Part shown: piece by piece, positions 9,391 through 18,024 of the stretch | Position numbering within the stretch: position 1 is the stretch's first letter | Layout: each line of letters opens with the position of its first letter | Source: Paraburkholderia kirstenboschensis | Lineage (GTDB): Bacteria; Pseudomonadota; Gammaproteobacteria; Burkholderiales; Burkholderiaceae | Length of the DNA stretch: 64,000 nt | Assembly: GCF_904848585.1 (NCBI RefSeq) | Contig: NZ_CAJHCR010000003.1 | Location: 248,001 to 312,000, forward strand | Reading direction: 5' to 3' | Notes under the pieces: model-generated | What the model was told of the DNA's origin: nothing | What the model saw: the letters and a program-made list of their open reading frames with translations, nothing else | Database searches by the model: none | Program-made: the position numbers and the translations under genes

Positions 9391-10002
9391 CTATGCGGCG
9401 CTCGTCGCGCTCCCCGCACGCATGCGCTCACCCGTCGCCGCCGACTGTTTGTTGCGCGTGTACGGCGCAAGCGCATCCGGCGTGCGCATGTCGCGTGGCG
9501 TTTCGAAGTCCGCGAGCGCGGCGCCACGCATCTGCTCCGGCGAACTGGAAAAGCCGGTGCGGTCGCTATAGTCCGCCGACGGCAAACGCGGCGCATTCTC
9601 CGCGCAATTTGCGGCATACATGTCGAGCGCTGTGACGCAGACAACGTTCATGGCCGCAACCGTCGCCCGTTGCCGGTCGCGTGCGCTCAACTTGTTCGAC
9701 GACAGCGCGAGTGTGCCAAGGTCGAGCGCATCGCCGCCTACGCGCGCCCATAAGAATGGCCGCGGATCGCGCGACACCAGTATCCCGACGCCGCACGCAA
9801 GTTCGCGCAATCCATAGAAACGCATGGCGCCGGCACCTGTCTCGACACCGGCTGCGCGGGCCATCATGCGCGGCGCGACCAGTTCCGCAAGGCCGAGCGC
9901 AATGCTGTACCAGCCAAGGCCGCGCGCAATCGAATCCGGCTGCGGCAGTCGTTCCTTCAGAGCGCGAGCGCCCTCCTGCTTCGGTTCAGTACGAGAATCC
10001 AT
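9391..10002 (-). CDS. Predicted membrane protein, similar to 'cyclase/dehydrase' N-terminal regions
   Basis: ATG at 10002 has the upstream sequence GAAGGTGATGTAA as a plausible ribosome site. In the 203-residue product, residues about 25-130 contain hydrophobic segments (SIARGLGWYSIALGLAEL, MRFYGLRELACGVGILVSR, VAAMNVVCVTALDMYAA). They resemble the membrane part found before SRPBCC domains in proteobacterial proteins annotated as cyclase/dehydrase. The last 70 residues are polar, Ala/Arg-rich and probably unstructured. It follows the Zn alcohol dehydrogenase gene by 91 bases on the same strand and is likely cotranscribed. Molecular function is unknown. Confidence 0.65.
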   Translation of the reverse strand: MDSRTEPKQEGARALKERLPQPDSIARGLGWYSIALGLAELVAPRMMARAAGVETGAGAMRFYGLRELACGVGILVSRDPRPFLWARVGGDALDLGTLALSSNKLSARDRQRATVAAMNVVCVTALDMYAANCAENAPRLPSADYSDRTGFSSSPEQMRGAALADFETPRDMRTPDALAPYTRNKQSAATGERMRAGSATSAA

Positions 10003-10093
10003 TTACATCACCTTCATTCTGGGGAGCCACGTCAACGCAGCTCGCGTGAAATAACAGACAGCGCCTGTGCCGCGATCGCAACTGCTCAACGCT

Positions 10094-11263
10094 TTAAGGC
10101 TTGAGCACGACCTTGATGCAGCCGTCTTCCTTGTCGCGGAACGTCTTGTACATGCGCGGGCCTTCATTGAGCGAAACCGTGTGCGTGATAACGAACGACG
10201 GGTCGATCTGCCCTTCCTGGATTCGCCGCAGCAGATCGTCGGTCCAGCGGTTGACGTGCGTTTGTCCCATGCGCCATGTCAGGCCCTTGTTCATCGACGC
10301 ACCGAACGGGATCTTGTCTACCAGACCGCCGTACACGCCCGGCACCGACAACGTTCCGGCGGGTCGGCAAACGTAGATCATTTCGCGCAGCACATGCGGC
10401 CGGTCGGTTTCGAGCATCACGGCCTGCTTTGCGCGGTCGTACATTGAGTCAACCGAACGCGTTGCGTGCGATTCCATGCCGACAGCGTCGATGCATTTCT
10501 CCGGGCCCTTGCCGCCCGTCAGTTCCTTCAATCGTTCGAGGACGCTCTCTTCCTTGAAGTCGATCGTGACGGCGCCGCCCGCGCGCGCCATCGAAAGACG
10601 CTCGGGTACGCAGTCGATCGCAATCACCTGCTTTGCGCCGAGCAGCACGGCGCTGCGAATCGCCATTTGCCCGACCGGGCCCGCGCCCCAGATCGCGACC
10701 GTATCGGTGGACTCGATATCGCATTGCACCGCGGCCTGCCAGCCGGTCGGAAAAATGTCGCCGAGGAAAAGCACCTGCTCGTCGCTCAGACCGTCCGGTA
10801 TCTTCACATGCGTTTTATCCGCGAACGGCACGCGTACGAACTCGGCCTGCCCGCCCGGATAACCGCCCGTCAGATGCGTGTAGCCGAACAGGCCCGCCGT
10901 GGTGTGGCCGAACATCTTGTCGGCGATGTCCTTGTTGCGGTTACTCCGTTCGCACACAGAGAAGTTGCCGCGCTTGCATTGATCGCATTCGCCGCAGATT
11001 ATGGTGAACGGCACGACGACGCGGTCACCGACCTTCAGCGCACTGTTCTCCTTGCCGACTTCCACCACCTCGCCCATAAACTCGTGGCCCATGATGTCGC
11101 CGGACTCCATGCCGGGCATGAAGCCATCGTAGAGATGCAGATCGGAACCGCATATCGCGCAACTCGACACCTTGATGATCGCGTCGCGCGGATGTTCGAT
11201 CTTCGGATCCGGCACGGTGTCGCAGCGGATGTCTTTCTTGCCATGCCATCTAAGCGCCTTCAT
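10094..11263 (-). CDS. Zinc-dependent alcohol dehydrogenase, MDR family (FdhA-like)
   Basis: ATG 11263 follows GGAGG by four bases. The 389-residue enzyme has catalytic-zinc residues in [13 protein letters not shown] and [12 protein letters not shown], and structural-zinc cysteines in [15 protein letters not shown]. The NAD-binding glycine motif is in [17 protein letters not shown]. The length and the long variable loop resemble glutathione-independent formaldehyde dehydrogenase-like members rather than classic ADH. It should oxidise an alcohol or formaldehyde adduct with NAD in the cytoplasm. A relic of a related enzyme lies 2.4 kb away (8761-8835). Substrate is not predictable. Confidence 0.88.
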   Translation of the reverse strand: MKALRWHGKKDIRCDTVPDPKIEHPRDAIIKVSSCAICGSDLHLYDGFMPGMESGDIMGHEFMGEVVEVGKENSALKVGDRVVVPFTIICGECDQCKRGNFSVCERSNRNKDIADKMFGHTTAGLFGYTHLTGGYPGGQAEFVRVPFADKTHVKIPDGLSDEQVLFLGDIFPTGWQAAVQCDIESTDTVAIWGAGPVGQMAIRSAVLLGAKQVIAIDCVPERLSMARAGGAVTIDFKEESVLERLKELTGGKGPEKCIDAVGMESHATRSVDSMYDRAKQAVMLETDRPHVLREMIYVCRPAGTLSVPGVYGGLVDKIPFGASMNKGLTWRMGQTHVNRWTDDLLRRIQEGQIDPSFVITHTVSLNEGPRMYKTFRDKEDGCIKVVLKP

Positions 11264-11409
11264 ATAACCTCCACACTGAACGGTTCGACTACTCGCGGAT
11301 GTAACGCGAACACCTGTGCATCCGGCGTGCCGCGCGGTGTCGCATCGCGCGATTAGTCGCTCATTGCATGTGTGGATTCATGGCGCCGGCATGGAAGCGT
11401 CAAATCGCG

Positions 11410-11712
11410 CTAGCGCTGAAACACACTTCGCGCGGTCCTCGTGAGCCACGCCATCACGCTTGTGCGTGCCAGCGTTCCAATCGCCTTGCGCGGCCCGAGA
11501 AGCACAGCCGCAAGACCGGCCGCCAGCACGAGTGCGAGGTAAGGCGTGTCGGCGAGAGAACTCATTGCGTTGACGGCAGGCACACCCGCTATCGTGGTGC
11601 GCCGAGGCGTATGCAGCGCCAGGTTTGCAGACAGCAAGCGCGCACGCGAGGCGGCCATGCGCTGAAGAATCGCCGCGCGGCGTTCCTGATGCCAGGCTCG
11701 ATCGTGTTTCAT
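11410..11712 (-). CDS. YqjK-like small membrane protein
   Basis: The start at 11712 overlaps the stop of the DUF1469 gene by ATGA (11709-11712), which fixes the start and implies coupling. The 100-residue product has a basic N-terminal half (MKHDRAWHQERRAAILQRMAASRARLL pattern) and one hydrophobic segment (ALVLAAGLAAVLLG). The order CsbD-like, DUF1469, this gene mirrors the E. coli yqjD-yqjE-yqjK cluster, and YqjK is the best guess. Function is unknown; the cluster is membrane-associated and stress-linked in enterics. Confidence 0.7.
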   Translation of the reverse strand: MKHDRAWHQERRAAILQRMAASRARLLSANLALHTPRRTTIAGVPAVNAMSSLADTPYLALVLAAGLAAVLLGPRKAIGTLARTSVMAWLTRTARSVFQR

Positions 11713-12083
11713 TTCAGGGCATCCTTCAGGGCTTCCAGGTCGTGGGACACTTCGTCGCGCAGCACATGCAACGGCTCGACGGGCTTCTGGGTCTTCATCA
11801 TCGCGAAGGTGGCGATCGATATGACGAGCCACGCGGCAGCGACGCCCCACGCCACTGCAATGACGTACGGCGTATTCCATGCCGTCACGATGATGGCCAC
11901 GCACAGAAAAGAGAGGGTGAACATGGCAGCGACCGCCAGCACGACCATCGCGATGACTTCGCGCACCAATCGCCCTTTCGCCTCCTCCAGTTCAAGCGCC
12001 AGAAGTTCGGCGTAGTCCACCGCTCGACTGGAACAGAAACGCGCCACGTTGCGCCACTGGCTCACTTTGGTATGTATCGACAT
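11709..12083 (-). CDS. Phage holin family / DUF1469 (YqjE-like) inner-membrane protein
   Basis: ATG 12083 (MSIHTKVSQW) is preceded by GGGAGA at good spacing, so it is preferred to a start ten codons upstream. The 124-residue protein has an amphipathic N-terminus, then two long hydrophobic helices (VIAMVVLAVAAMFTLSFLCVAII and VIAVAWGVAAAWLVISIATFAMM), and an acidic C-terminus. This is the usual architecture of the DUF1469/Phage_holin_3_6 family (E. coli YqjE). It is encoded between a CsbD-like and a YqjK-like protein. Confidence 0.85.
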   Translation of the reverse strand: MSIHTKVSQWRNVARFCSSRAVDYAELLALELEEAKGRLVREVIAMVVLAVAAMFTLSFLCVAIIVTAWNTPYVIAVAWGVAAAWLVISIATFAMMKTQKPVEPLHVLRDEVSHDLEALKDALK

Positions 12084-12191
12084 CCTGTATCTCCCGCCAG
12101 CAATTGCCGTCACGGGCGCTCGCCACCGGATGCGTCAACCGGCGACGAGCGCTTCACCCGAACGATGCAATCGACTCTGTGTCAACCGTAT

Positions 12192-12476
12192 CTACCGGTA
12201 ATCCCTGTCGCCACGAACATCGCGTGCGGTTGTCGAGCGCAGCGCGCCGAGAATGAAGCCCGCAGCCGCCGCAATCGCGAGCGCGGTGAACGGCCGCTCG
12301 GTGGTCGTCTCGCGCACGACGTCCGTGAGATCCGCCCACACCTGTTGAGCCTTGCCGCTCAATTCACGGGCGGTGCCGGCCATCTGGGTCCCGGTGTCGC
12401 CGAGCATCTCGCCCGCCGCTTCCTGCACCTTGCCGCCTATTTCCTTCACTGCCCCTTCCACTTTTCCTGTTTCCAT
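12192..12476 (-). CDS. CsbD-like protein with C-terminal membrane helix (YqjD-type)
   Basis: ATG 12476 follows GGAGA. The 94-residue product has an N-terminal CsbD-like helical stretch (GAVKEIGGKVQEAAGEMLGD pattern, then a second Gly/Lys/Ala repeat) up to about residue 50. A Gly-rich hydrophobic helix (FTALAIAAAAGFILGAL) and a short Arg tail follow, as in the YqjD/ElaB family, which in E. coli anchors ribosomes to the membrane in stationary phase. It thus looks intermediate between CsbD and YqjD. It lies 108 bases upstream of the DUF1469 gene on the same strand. Confidence 0.78.
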   Translation of the reverse strand: METGKVEGAVKEIGGKVQEAAGEMLGDTGTQMAGTARELSGKAQQVWADLTDVVRETTTERPFTALAIAAAAGFILGALRSTTARDVRGDRDYR

Positions 12477-12843
12477 GTTTGCTCTCCGTGGTTTGCGCGC
12501 ACGAGGGTGCACTGCACTGGCCGCGCAGCCGGAGCCCCGGCATGCGTTGTCGTGACGCCGCAAGAAGCGCGCCGCATGAGCGCCCTGAGAAAACGCATCG
12601 GCAATAGACGGGAGCGCGCCGAGCGGAGCCAGCGCGAGCGAGAGACGGATAGAGGAGAGGACGGCGGATCGGGAGAGAGAAACGGCGGATGCAAGCGAAG
12701 CACGACTTGCGCATCGAGCGTGTCGAGCACACGCCGAACGTCAACACTGTGCCGCTACATGGATGCGCGCATTCGCGCAACCAGGGCAAGTCATGACGCG
12801 CGCCTCGCTTCGAAGGCGCGCGCTTCACTGTCAGACGAGTGGA
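12477..12843. other. 367-bp non-coding stretch with a GC hairpin at its right end
   Basis: No convincing gene was found on either strand; open frames here are Arg/Ser-rich shadows. The middle (about 12600-12700) is unusually purine-rich on the plus strand (repeated GAGAG and GCGAG). The only distinct structure is a hairpin at 12797-12822: nine base pairs (CGCGCGCCT with AGGCGCGCG), loop of eight, no T-run. It lies just past the 3' end of the minus-strand gene at 12844 and may close that transcript. Confidence 0.5.
12797..12822 (-). terminator. GC hairpin downstream of the small gene at 12844
   Basis: Nine base pairs (CGCGCGCCT with AGGCGCGCG) with an 8-base loop lie 22 bases beyond the stop of the minus-strand gene. 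There is no T-run, so terminator activity is uncertain. Confidence 0.35.
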
Positions 12844-13092
12844 CTAACCCTGCGGCAATGCGCCGTTGAGCAGGCGCTGCAGTGTGTCGATCTTACGAAG
12901 ATGCACGCCCCACAGTTGCCCGTCGTCCTTGATACGACGCAGGCGCTCGTGCCAGTAGCTGGGTGGAAAAGCCGAATGGTCGCGGGCACTTGCATGGGAG
13001 CGCACCAGGACCTGTTCGATATGGGCAAGATCGCGTTCGATCATCGCCTGTCGCATGGAGCCGAAAGTTCTGGAATTGAAAGTTTGTTGCAT
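12844..13092 (-). CDS. Small hypothetical protein
   Basis: The 82-residue product is rich in Arg, His and Leu and looks helical: MRQAMIERDLAHIEQVLVRS, then PPSYWHERLRRI and a Leu-rich end. A start at internal Met13 (13056) is equally possible, and neither start has a clear ribosome site. No domain is recognised. The coding signal is moderate, and the gene has its own intergenic space on both sides. It may be a real lineage-specific gene; confidence is limited. Confidence 0.5.
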   Translation of the reverse strand: MQQTFNSRTFGSMRQAMIERDLAHIEQVLVRSHASARDHSAFPPSYWHERLRRIKDDGQLWGVHLRKIDTLQRLLNGALPQG

Positions 13093-13432
13093 GACGGTGG
13101 AGGCAGCGGTAAAAACGGCTTTTACAGCAAGCCCCGTGCCGCGACTCGCCAGCGACTTCGCTCGATACCGACGAAATCCATGCGCGACGCGCTATTCGAC
13201 GATTCGCAAAATGCTATGCATGCAGCATCCCCCTTCGGTTTTTCGTGCCATGTGTGGCACAAAACGGTGGATACCCGTACCCCTTTTTACAACTGGGGCC
13301 TAACGAATGCCGCTGTGAAATCAGCCGCCGCACAACGCCGCGGCTCGCGTCGATTCAAGCTTCCCCGCCTCGCGCCGATAACAAACAGGTGACGATCCAC
13401 TTTGAAGGAGCGTTTCCGATTAACCGGCTGTC
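13093..13432. other. 340-bp upstream region of the TonB receptor operon with inverted repeat
   Basis: No gene is supported here. The stretch around 13200-13290 is less GC-rich than its surroundings and contains a perfect inverted repeat GTGCCA-TGTG-TGGCAC (13245-13260) flanked by T and A runs, plus ATGCT/AGCAT arms around 13211-13228. These are candidate control elements for the downstream TonB-YfiR-GGDEF/EAL operon. The GAAGGAG at 13404-13410 lies too far from ATG 13433 to serve as its ribosome site, and an in-frame TAA at 13421 excludes an upstream start. Confidence 0.5.
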
Positions 13433-15472
13433 ATGGTTCCCACTACGCGCGCTTCGTCTTTCCTCTCTCAACGCCTGGTCGTTTGTTCGGTGGCAGGGCT
13501 GGCAACGCTCTGTTCGCCGGCAGCTTTCGCCGATAACGAGCCTCGTGCGAGCGCCGCTTCGGCCCCGGACCCAACCAAGTTGGCCGCGATGCCATTGGAG
13601 GCGCTGATGCAGGTCACCGTCAGTACCGCGTCGCGTTTCGATCAGTCGGTTACCGACGCACCAGCCGCAGTAGTCGTTCTTACCGCCGAAGACATCAGTC
13701 AGTTCGGCTGGCGGACACTTGCCGATGCGCTCGCGTCGCTGCCGGGCCTCTACGTGACGAACGATCGCTCATACGAATACCTCGGCTCGCGCGGCTTTCA
13801 GCGTCCCGGCGACTACAACAGCCGGTTCCTGCTGCTGATCGACGGCATGCCTACGAACGACGGCGTGTTCGGTCAGGCGCCGATAGGCACGGACTTCCCG
13901 CTCGACATGGATCTGGTCAAGCGCATCGAGTATGTGCCGGGCCCCGGTTCGTCGATGTACGGCGCGAACGCGCTGTTCGGCGTAATCAACGTGATCACCA
14001 AAACCGGCAGCGATCTGGCGGGCGCGGAAGCCGCCGTCGCGGTGGGAAGTTTCGGCGAGAAAAAGGCTCGTGCGTCATACGGCTGGCATGGCGCGCACGG
14101 CGCCGACATTCTTGTTTCCGCGACGTCGTATGGTCGCAGCGGTCAGGATCTTTACTACCCGGCGTTCGACACGCCCGAGCAGAACAACGGCGTCGCGAAC
14201 CGGCTCGACTACGACCGCGCGCAGGACTTCCTCGGCAAGGCCGCGTATGGCGATTTCCGGCTGACGTTCATTTACGGGAACCGCACCAAGGGTGTACCCG
14301 ATGCGCCGTACGGCGCGGTTTTCAATGCGCCGTTCAGCGTGACGGACACGCGAAGCTATCTGGATCTCTCGTACCAGCATTTGCTTTCCGAGGGCGTCAC
14401 GCTGGCATCGCAGGTGTACTGGGGCCGCTACGACTATCGGATGCCGTCGGTCTACGGTCCGCAACCCTATGTGGTCAACGTCGACGGCAGCCACGCGCTC
14501 TGGTACGGCGCCGATGTGCACGCGACCCTGACGTCGATCGACAAACATCGCATCGTGATCGGTACGGACTTCGCGAGAGACGCGCGCCTGAACCAGTACA
14601 ACTACAACGTCGACCCGTACTCGCAAATGCTCGACGACCATCACAGCGGCAACCGCGCCGGTGTCTATATCGAGGATGAAATCACGTTGCCCGCCAATTT
14701 CACGCTGAATGCGGGCTTGCGTTACGACCAGCAGACGGCCTCGGGCGGCAACTGGAGTCCGCGTATCGGGCTCGTCTACAAGCTGACCCCGCGCGATACG
14801 TTCAAGCTGTTGTACGGCCAGGCCTATCGCGCGCCGAACGCTTACGAGATGTACTACGCGGTAGGCGGCGTCGACGGCCAGTTGGGTAATCCATCGCTCA
14901 AGGCGGAGCACATCGCGACCACTGAGCTTGTATATGAACGAGCCGTGTCCGCCATGGCCCGCGCGACACTCTCGCTGTTCCAGTACACCGCGCGCGAGCT
15001 GATCGCAACGACACAGGACCCTTCCGGCCTTTTTATCTTCCGCAATGTCAATCGCGCCACCGCGCGAGGCGCAGAACTGGCGTATGAGCAGCAAATGGCA
15101 GGCACGCGCGTGCGGGCGAGCTATTCGTACCAGATAGCTCACGACTCCACCACCGGGGCCGCGCTGCAAAATTCGCCGAGGCATCTCGCGAAAGCCAATG
15201 TGGCGGTGCCCTTCTTCGCGAATGCGTTGATATCGGGGATCGAAGTGCAATGCACGTCCACGCGACTGGCCGCGGTCGGCGAAACCGGCGGCTTCTGTCT
15301 CGCGAACCTCACGCTGAGTTCGCGCCGACTGGTTCGCGGTGCCGACCTGTCGTTTTCAATTTATAACCTCACCGATAAACGGTACGCCGACCCAGTGGGT
15401 CCAGGCTTCACCCAGGAGACTGTTGCGCAGCAAAGCCGGACCTTCCTGTTCAAGGCCGTCTACGGGTTCTGA
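13433..15472 (+). CDS. TonB-dependent outer-membrane receptor
   Basis: The 679-residue protein has a signal peptide ending near PAAFA-DNE (residues about 29-34). A plug domain follows (VTDAPAAVVVLTAEDI, LADALASLPGLYV, RGFQRPGDYNSRFLLLIDGMP, YVPGPGSSMYGANALFGVINVIT), then a 22-stranded barrel. It ends in an aromatic terminal residue (AVYGF) needed for BAM recognition. No N-terminal signalling extension is present. The ATG is fixed by a TAA twelve bases upstream in frame. One base separates its stop from the YfiR-like gene, so receptor, periplasmic repressor-like protein and GGDEF-EAL enzyme form one operon. The ligand is unknown. Confidence 0.9.
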   Translation: MVPTTRASSFLSQRLVVCSVAGLATLCSPAAFADNEPRASAASAPDPTKLAAMPLEALMQVTVSTASRFDQSVTDAPAAVVVLTAEDISQFGWRTLADALASLPGLYVTNDRSYEYLGSRGFQRPGDYNSRFLLLIDGMPTNDGVFGQAPIGTDFPLDMDLVKRIEYVPGPGSSMYGANALFGVINVITKTGSDLAGAEAAVAVGSFGEKKARASYGWHGAHGADILVSATSYGRSGQDLYYPAFDTPEQNNGVANRLDYDRAQDFLGKAAYGDFRLTFIYGNRTKGVPDAPYGAVFNAPFSVTDTRSYLDLSYQHLLSEGVTLASQVYWGRYDYRMPSVYGPQPYVVNVDGSHALWYGADVHATLTSIDKHRIVIGTDFARDARLNQYNYNVDPYSQMLDDHHSGNRAGVYIEDEITLPANFTLNAGLRYDQQTASGGNWSPRIGLVYKLTPRDTFKLLYGQAYRAPNAYEMYYAVGGVDGQLGNPSLKAEHIATTELVYERAVSAMARATLSLFQYTARELIATTQDPSGLFIFRNVNRATARGAELAYEQQMAGTRVRASYSYQIAHDSTTGAALQNSPRHLAKANVAVPFFANALISGIEVQCTSTRLAAVGETGGFCLANLTLSSRRLVRGADLSFSIYNLTDKRYADPVGPGFTQETVAQQSRTFLFKAVYGF

Positions 15473-15473
15473 C

Positions 15474-16004
15474 ATGAATCGCGATCGCATCAGGACCATC
15501 GCGGCGTGTTTCGTGTTCGCCTCGCCACTGATCGTGCAGACATCCGTCGACGCGCAGGTGGACCTGTCCGCGCTAGAGGCGGCCTACATCTTCAACTTCG
15601 CACAGTTCACCGACTGGCCGCCGGGAGGCCCGTCGGAGAGCACTCTCTCGGTGTGTGTGGATCAGGACAGCACGCTCGGCCAGGCGCTCGCCAAGCTCGA
15701 CGGCAAGCATGTGGGCAAGCAGGGATGGCGCGTTCGTCCGTTGCCGCGCACGGAAAAAGCCGCCGATTGCCACCTCGCCGTGTTGACCGCGAGCACTGCA
15801 TTGAGCGCGGCGGTCAAGGCGCTGCTGGCTTCCGACGCGCCCGTCGTGATCGTGAGCGAGGCCGACACCGCCGAGCAGGGCTGGGTGATTCGCCTCGTGC
15901 GCGACGGCGATCATCTGAAGTTCGATATCAACGTTAGCGAGGCTTCGCGCCGGCGCATCACGCTCAGTTCGAAACTCATGCGCCTCGCGAGGAAGGTTCT
16001 ATGA
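15474..16004 (+). CDS. YfiR-like periplasmic protein (DUF4154)
   Basis: ATG 15474 starts one base after the receptor stop; the frame is open further upstream only as a shadow. The 176-residue product has a signal peptide (cleavage near VDA-QVD, residue 27), the family hallmark AAYIFNFAQFTDWP (36-49) and a C-terminal FDINVSEASRRRITLSSKLMRLA. Two cysteines remain in the mature protein (C61, C99), fewer than the four in Pseudomonas YfiR, where disulfides control activity. In that organism YfiR represses the diguanylate cyclase YfiN from the periplasm. The stop overlaps the GGDEF-EAL start by ATGA, so pairing with that enzyme is likely. Confidence 0.88.
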   Translation: MNRDRIRTIAACFVFASPLIVQTSVDAQVDLSALEAAYIFNFAQFTDWPPGGPSESTLSVCVDQDSTLGQALAKLDGKHVGKQGWRVRPLPRTEKAADCHLAVLTASTALSAAVKALLASDAPVVIVSEADTAEQGWVIRLVRDGDHLKFDINVSEASRRRITLSSKLMRLARKVL

Positions 16005-17935
16005 AAAGTTTCTCCGCATGGTCACGGCTTGCATGGCCACGCGAGCATGTGAATCTGGTCGGCGTGGCGATCGCGCTGCTGATTTCGAGTGTCGTGCTGC
16101 TGATCTATCAGGCGCTTTCGCTACGCGCGTCGCTAACCGACGACGTCAGCATGCAGGCATCGGTGCTCGCGGAAAATCTCACCGCCTCGGCCATGTTCCG
16201 CGACCGTGACTCGACTGCCGAAGTACTCGGCTCGCTGCGCAAGGTCCCGCATGTCGCAAGCGCAACCGTGTATACGCCAGATGGCGAACTGTTCGTGCGC
16301 TATGCGCGACCCGGGCTCAGCCGCGTCGAATACGAAGAAGGCACGCTCGCGAACGTGGGCGGCTCGCGCCGTCTTTCGCTCGAAGACATCTTCGTCGCGG
16401 CACCCATCGTTCATAACGACCGGTTGCTCGGCAGCATCGTGGTCGTGGCGACAACGGACGCGATAAAAATGCAGCTCGCCCAGTACGGCTGCTTTCTCGT
16501 CGGCGCGTCGCTGTGTTCGGTGTGGATCGCATCGCTCGTCATGAAGCGCATGCGCGAACGTGTGTCGCGCGTGGAGAAAGACCTCGAATATCTTGCCTCG
16601 ACTGATCCGCTGACGGACCTGCCGAACCGCCGCGCGTTCTACGATGAACTGAAGGTGCGCCTGCACAAGGCAAGCGCCGCGAATAAACGCGTCGCGCTGA
16701 TGATGGTGGACCTCGACAACTTCAAGACCGTCAACGATACGCTCGGCCACGGCGCGGGCGACGAACTGCTCAAGCAGGTCGCCGAGGCGTTGCGCAACGT
16801 GGTCCGGCCTCAAGACCTCGTGAGCCGGATCGGCGGCGACGAATTCGCTGTGGTGCTCGGCCCCGATGCAAGCCGCGTTCGTGCACGCGCGACCGCGGGC
16901 CGCGTCGCGCGCAACCTGTCACGCCCATTCATTCTGCACGGCATTGATTCGGCAGTAACGGCAAGCGTGGGGTTCAGCGTTTATCCCGAGGACACCGCCG
17001 AAATGGCGGAACTGGTCAGCAATGCGGACATCGCGCTGTATTCGGCGAAAAGCAGGGGCAAGAGCATTGCCGTCGAGTTTCAGAGCGAGATGACCGCCGA
17101 GGCGCAACGGCGCGCGCGCATCGAAGCCGAACTGCGCAAGGCGCTCGATCAGGACGGGCTCGAGATCGTATATCAGCCGCAATTCGACTGCCTGTCCGGC
17201 CGCTTGCTCGGCGCGGAGGCGCTGGTTCGTTGGACGCATCCGTCGGAAGGCCCTATTTTGCCGGCTGAATTCGTTCCAATTGCCGAGAACAGCGATCTGA
17301 TCGTCGCGCTCGGCCGCTGGGTCTTGTGGCGCGCGTGCCGCGACGCGGCGAGTTGGAATGCCGGCACGAATGCAAGCGTGCATGTGGCTGTGAACATTTC
17401 CGCGCGCCAATTGCGAGCCGACGGCTTCACGGACGAAGTCTGCACGGCGCTGAAAAAAAGCGGCCTGCCGGCTTCGCTGCTCGAACTCGAACTGACCGAG
17501 AGCCAGTTAATGTCCAATATGTCGGTGGGCATTCAGGCAATGCAGGAATTGCGCGCCGCCGGCGTGCGCCTGTCGCTCGACGACTTCGGCACCGGCTACT
17601 CGTCGCTGTCGTACCTGCAATCTTTTCCGGTGCACAGCATCAAGATCGACCGCAGTTTCATCTGTCCATTGCCCAATGGCGGTCAACCCATCGTCACTGC
17701 GATCATTTCGATGGCGCATAGCTTCGGCCTGCTGGTCGTCGCGGAAGGCGTCGAGTATCCGGCGCAACTCGAATGGCTGTGCGACGCGCGCTGCGATGTG
17801 GTTCAAGGCTTCCTGACCGGCCGTCCGATGCGCCTCGACCAACTGCTCGCGATCATTCGCGCAGAAGAAGAACAAAAAGACACGCGCGGCAGAACGCCGG
17901 TCGCGCCGCGGCCGCACCGCGCGCCAACAGCCTGA
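16001..17935 (+). CDS. Membrane GGDEF-EAL cyclic-di-GMP enzyme with CHASE8-type sensor
   Basis: The 644-residue protein has TM1 (about 18-38), a periplasmic sensor (about 40-155) and TM2 (about 158-182). Then come a GGDEF domain with intact GGDEF (278-282) and an upstream RxxD inhibitory site RPQD (269-272) at the right five-residue spacing. An EAL domain follows with EAL (406-408), a DDFGTGYSS loop and KIDRSF. All signature residues are present, so both cyclase and phosphodiesterase activity are possible. Layout and coupling to the YfiR-like gene suggest YfiN-like control: the periplasmic partner binds the sensor and gates c-di-GMP synthesis. Which activity dominates cannot be read from sequence. 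Confidence 0.92.
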   Translation: MKSFSAWSRLAWPREHVNLVGVAIALLISSVVLLIYQALSLRASLTDDVSMQASVLAENLTASAMFRDRDSTAEVLGSLRKVPHVASATVYTPDGELFVRYARPGLSRVEYEEGTLANVGGSRRLSLEDIFVAAPIVHNDRLLGSIVVVATTDAIKMQLAQYGCFLVGASLCSVWIASLVMKRMRERVSRVEKDLEYLASTDPLTDLPNRRAFYDELKVRLHKASAANKRVALMMVDLDNFKTVNDTLGHGAGDELLKQVAEALRNVVRPQDLVSRIGGDEFAVVLGPDASRVRARATAGRVARNLSRPFILHGIDSAVTASVGFSVYPEDTAEMAELVSNADIALYSAKSRGKSIAVEFQSEMTAEAQRRARIEAELRKALDQDGLEIVYQPQFDCLSGRLLGAEALVRWTHPSEGPILPAEFVPIAENSDLIVALGRWVLWRACRDAASWNAGTNASVHVAVNISARQLRADGFTDEVCTALKKSGLPASLLELELTESQLMSNMSVGIQAMQELRAAGVRLSLDDFGTGYSSLSYLQSFPVHSIKIDRSFICPLPNGGQPIVTAIISMAHSFGLLVVAEGVEYPAQLEWLCDARCDVVQGFLTGRPMRLDQLLAIIRAEEEQKDTRGRTPVAPRPHRAPTA

Positions 17936-17963
17936 AAGTCCAAGAGCCTGCTTGACCTGTGCC

Positions 17964-18001
17964 ATATATGAAGGTAGCCTACACAGGTTACCTTCATATA
18001 T
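17964..18001. promoter_or_regulatory. 38-bp near-perfect palindrome, probable MarR operator
   Basis: Arms ATATATGAAGGTA (17964-17976) and TACCTTCATATAT (17989-18001) match perfectly. Pairing continues inward (one G.T, then CCT/AGG) to a 4-base centre ACAC. It lies between the GGDEF-EAL stop (17935) and the MarR-type gene start (18025), where an autoregulatory operator is expected. The AT-rich right arm could also contain the -10 element. Confidence 0.75.
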
Positions 18002-18024
18002 TTGTCTGGCACTTTCCGGCACAC

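Noticed and set aside
13245..13272. Sigma-54 promoter suggested by TGGCAC
   Set aside because: The GG-N10-GC spacing fails (TG instead of GC at the -12 position).
17959..18024. N-terminal extension of the MarR gene
   Set aside because: The extension lies in the 38-bp palindrome and does not resemble MarR proteins.
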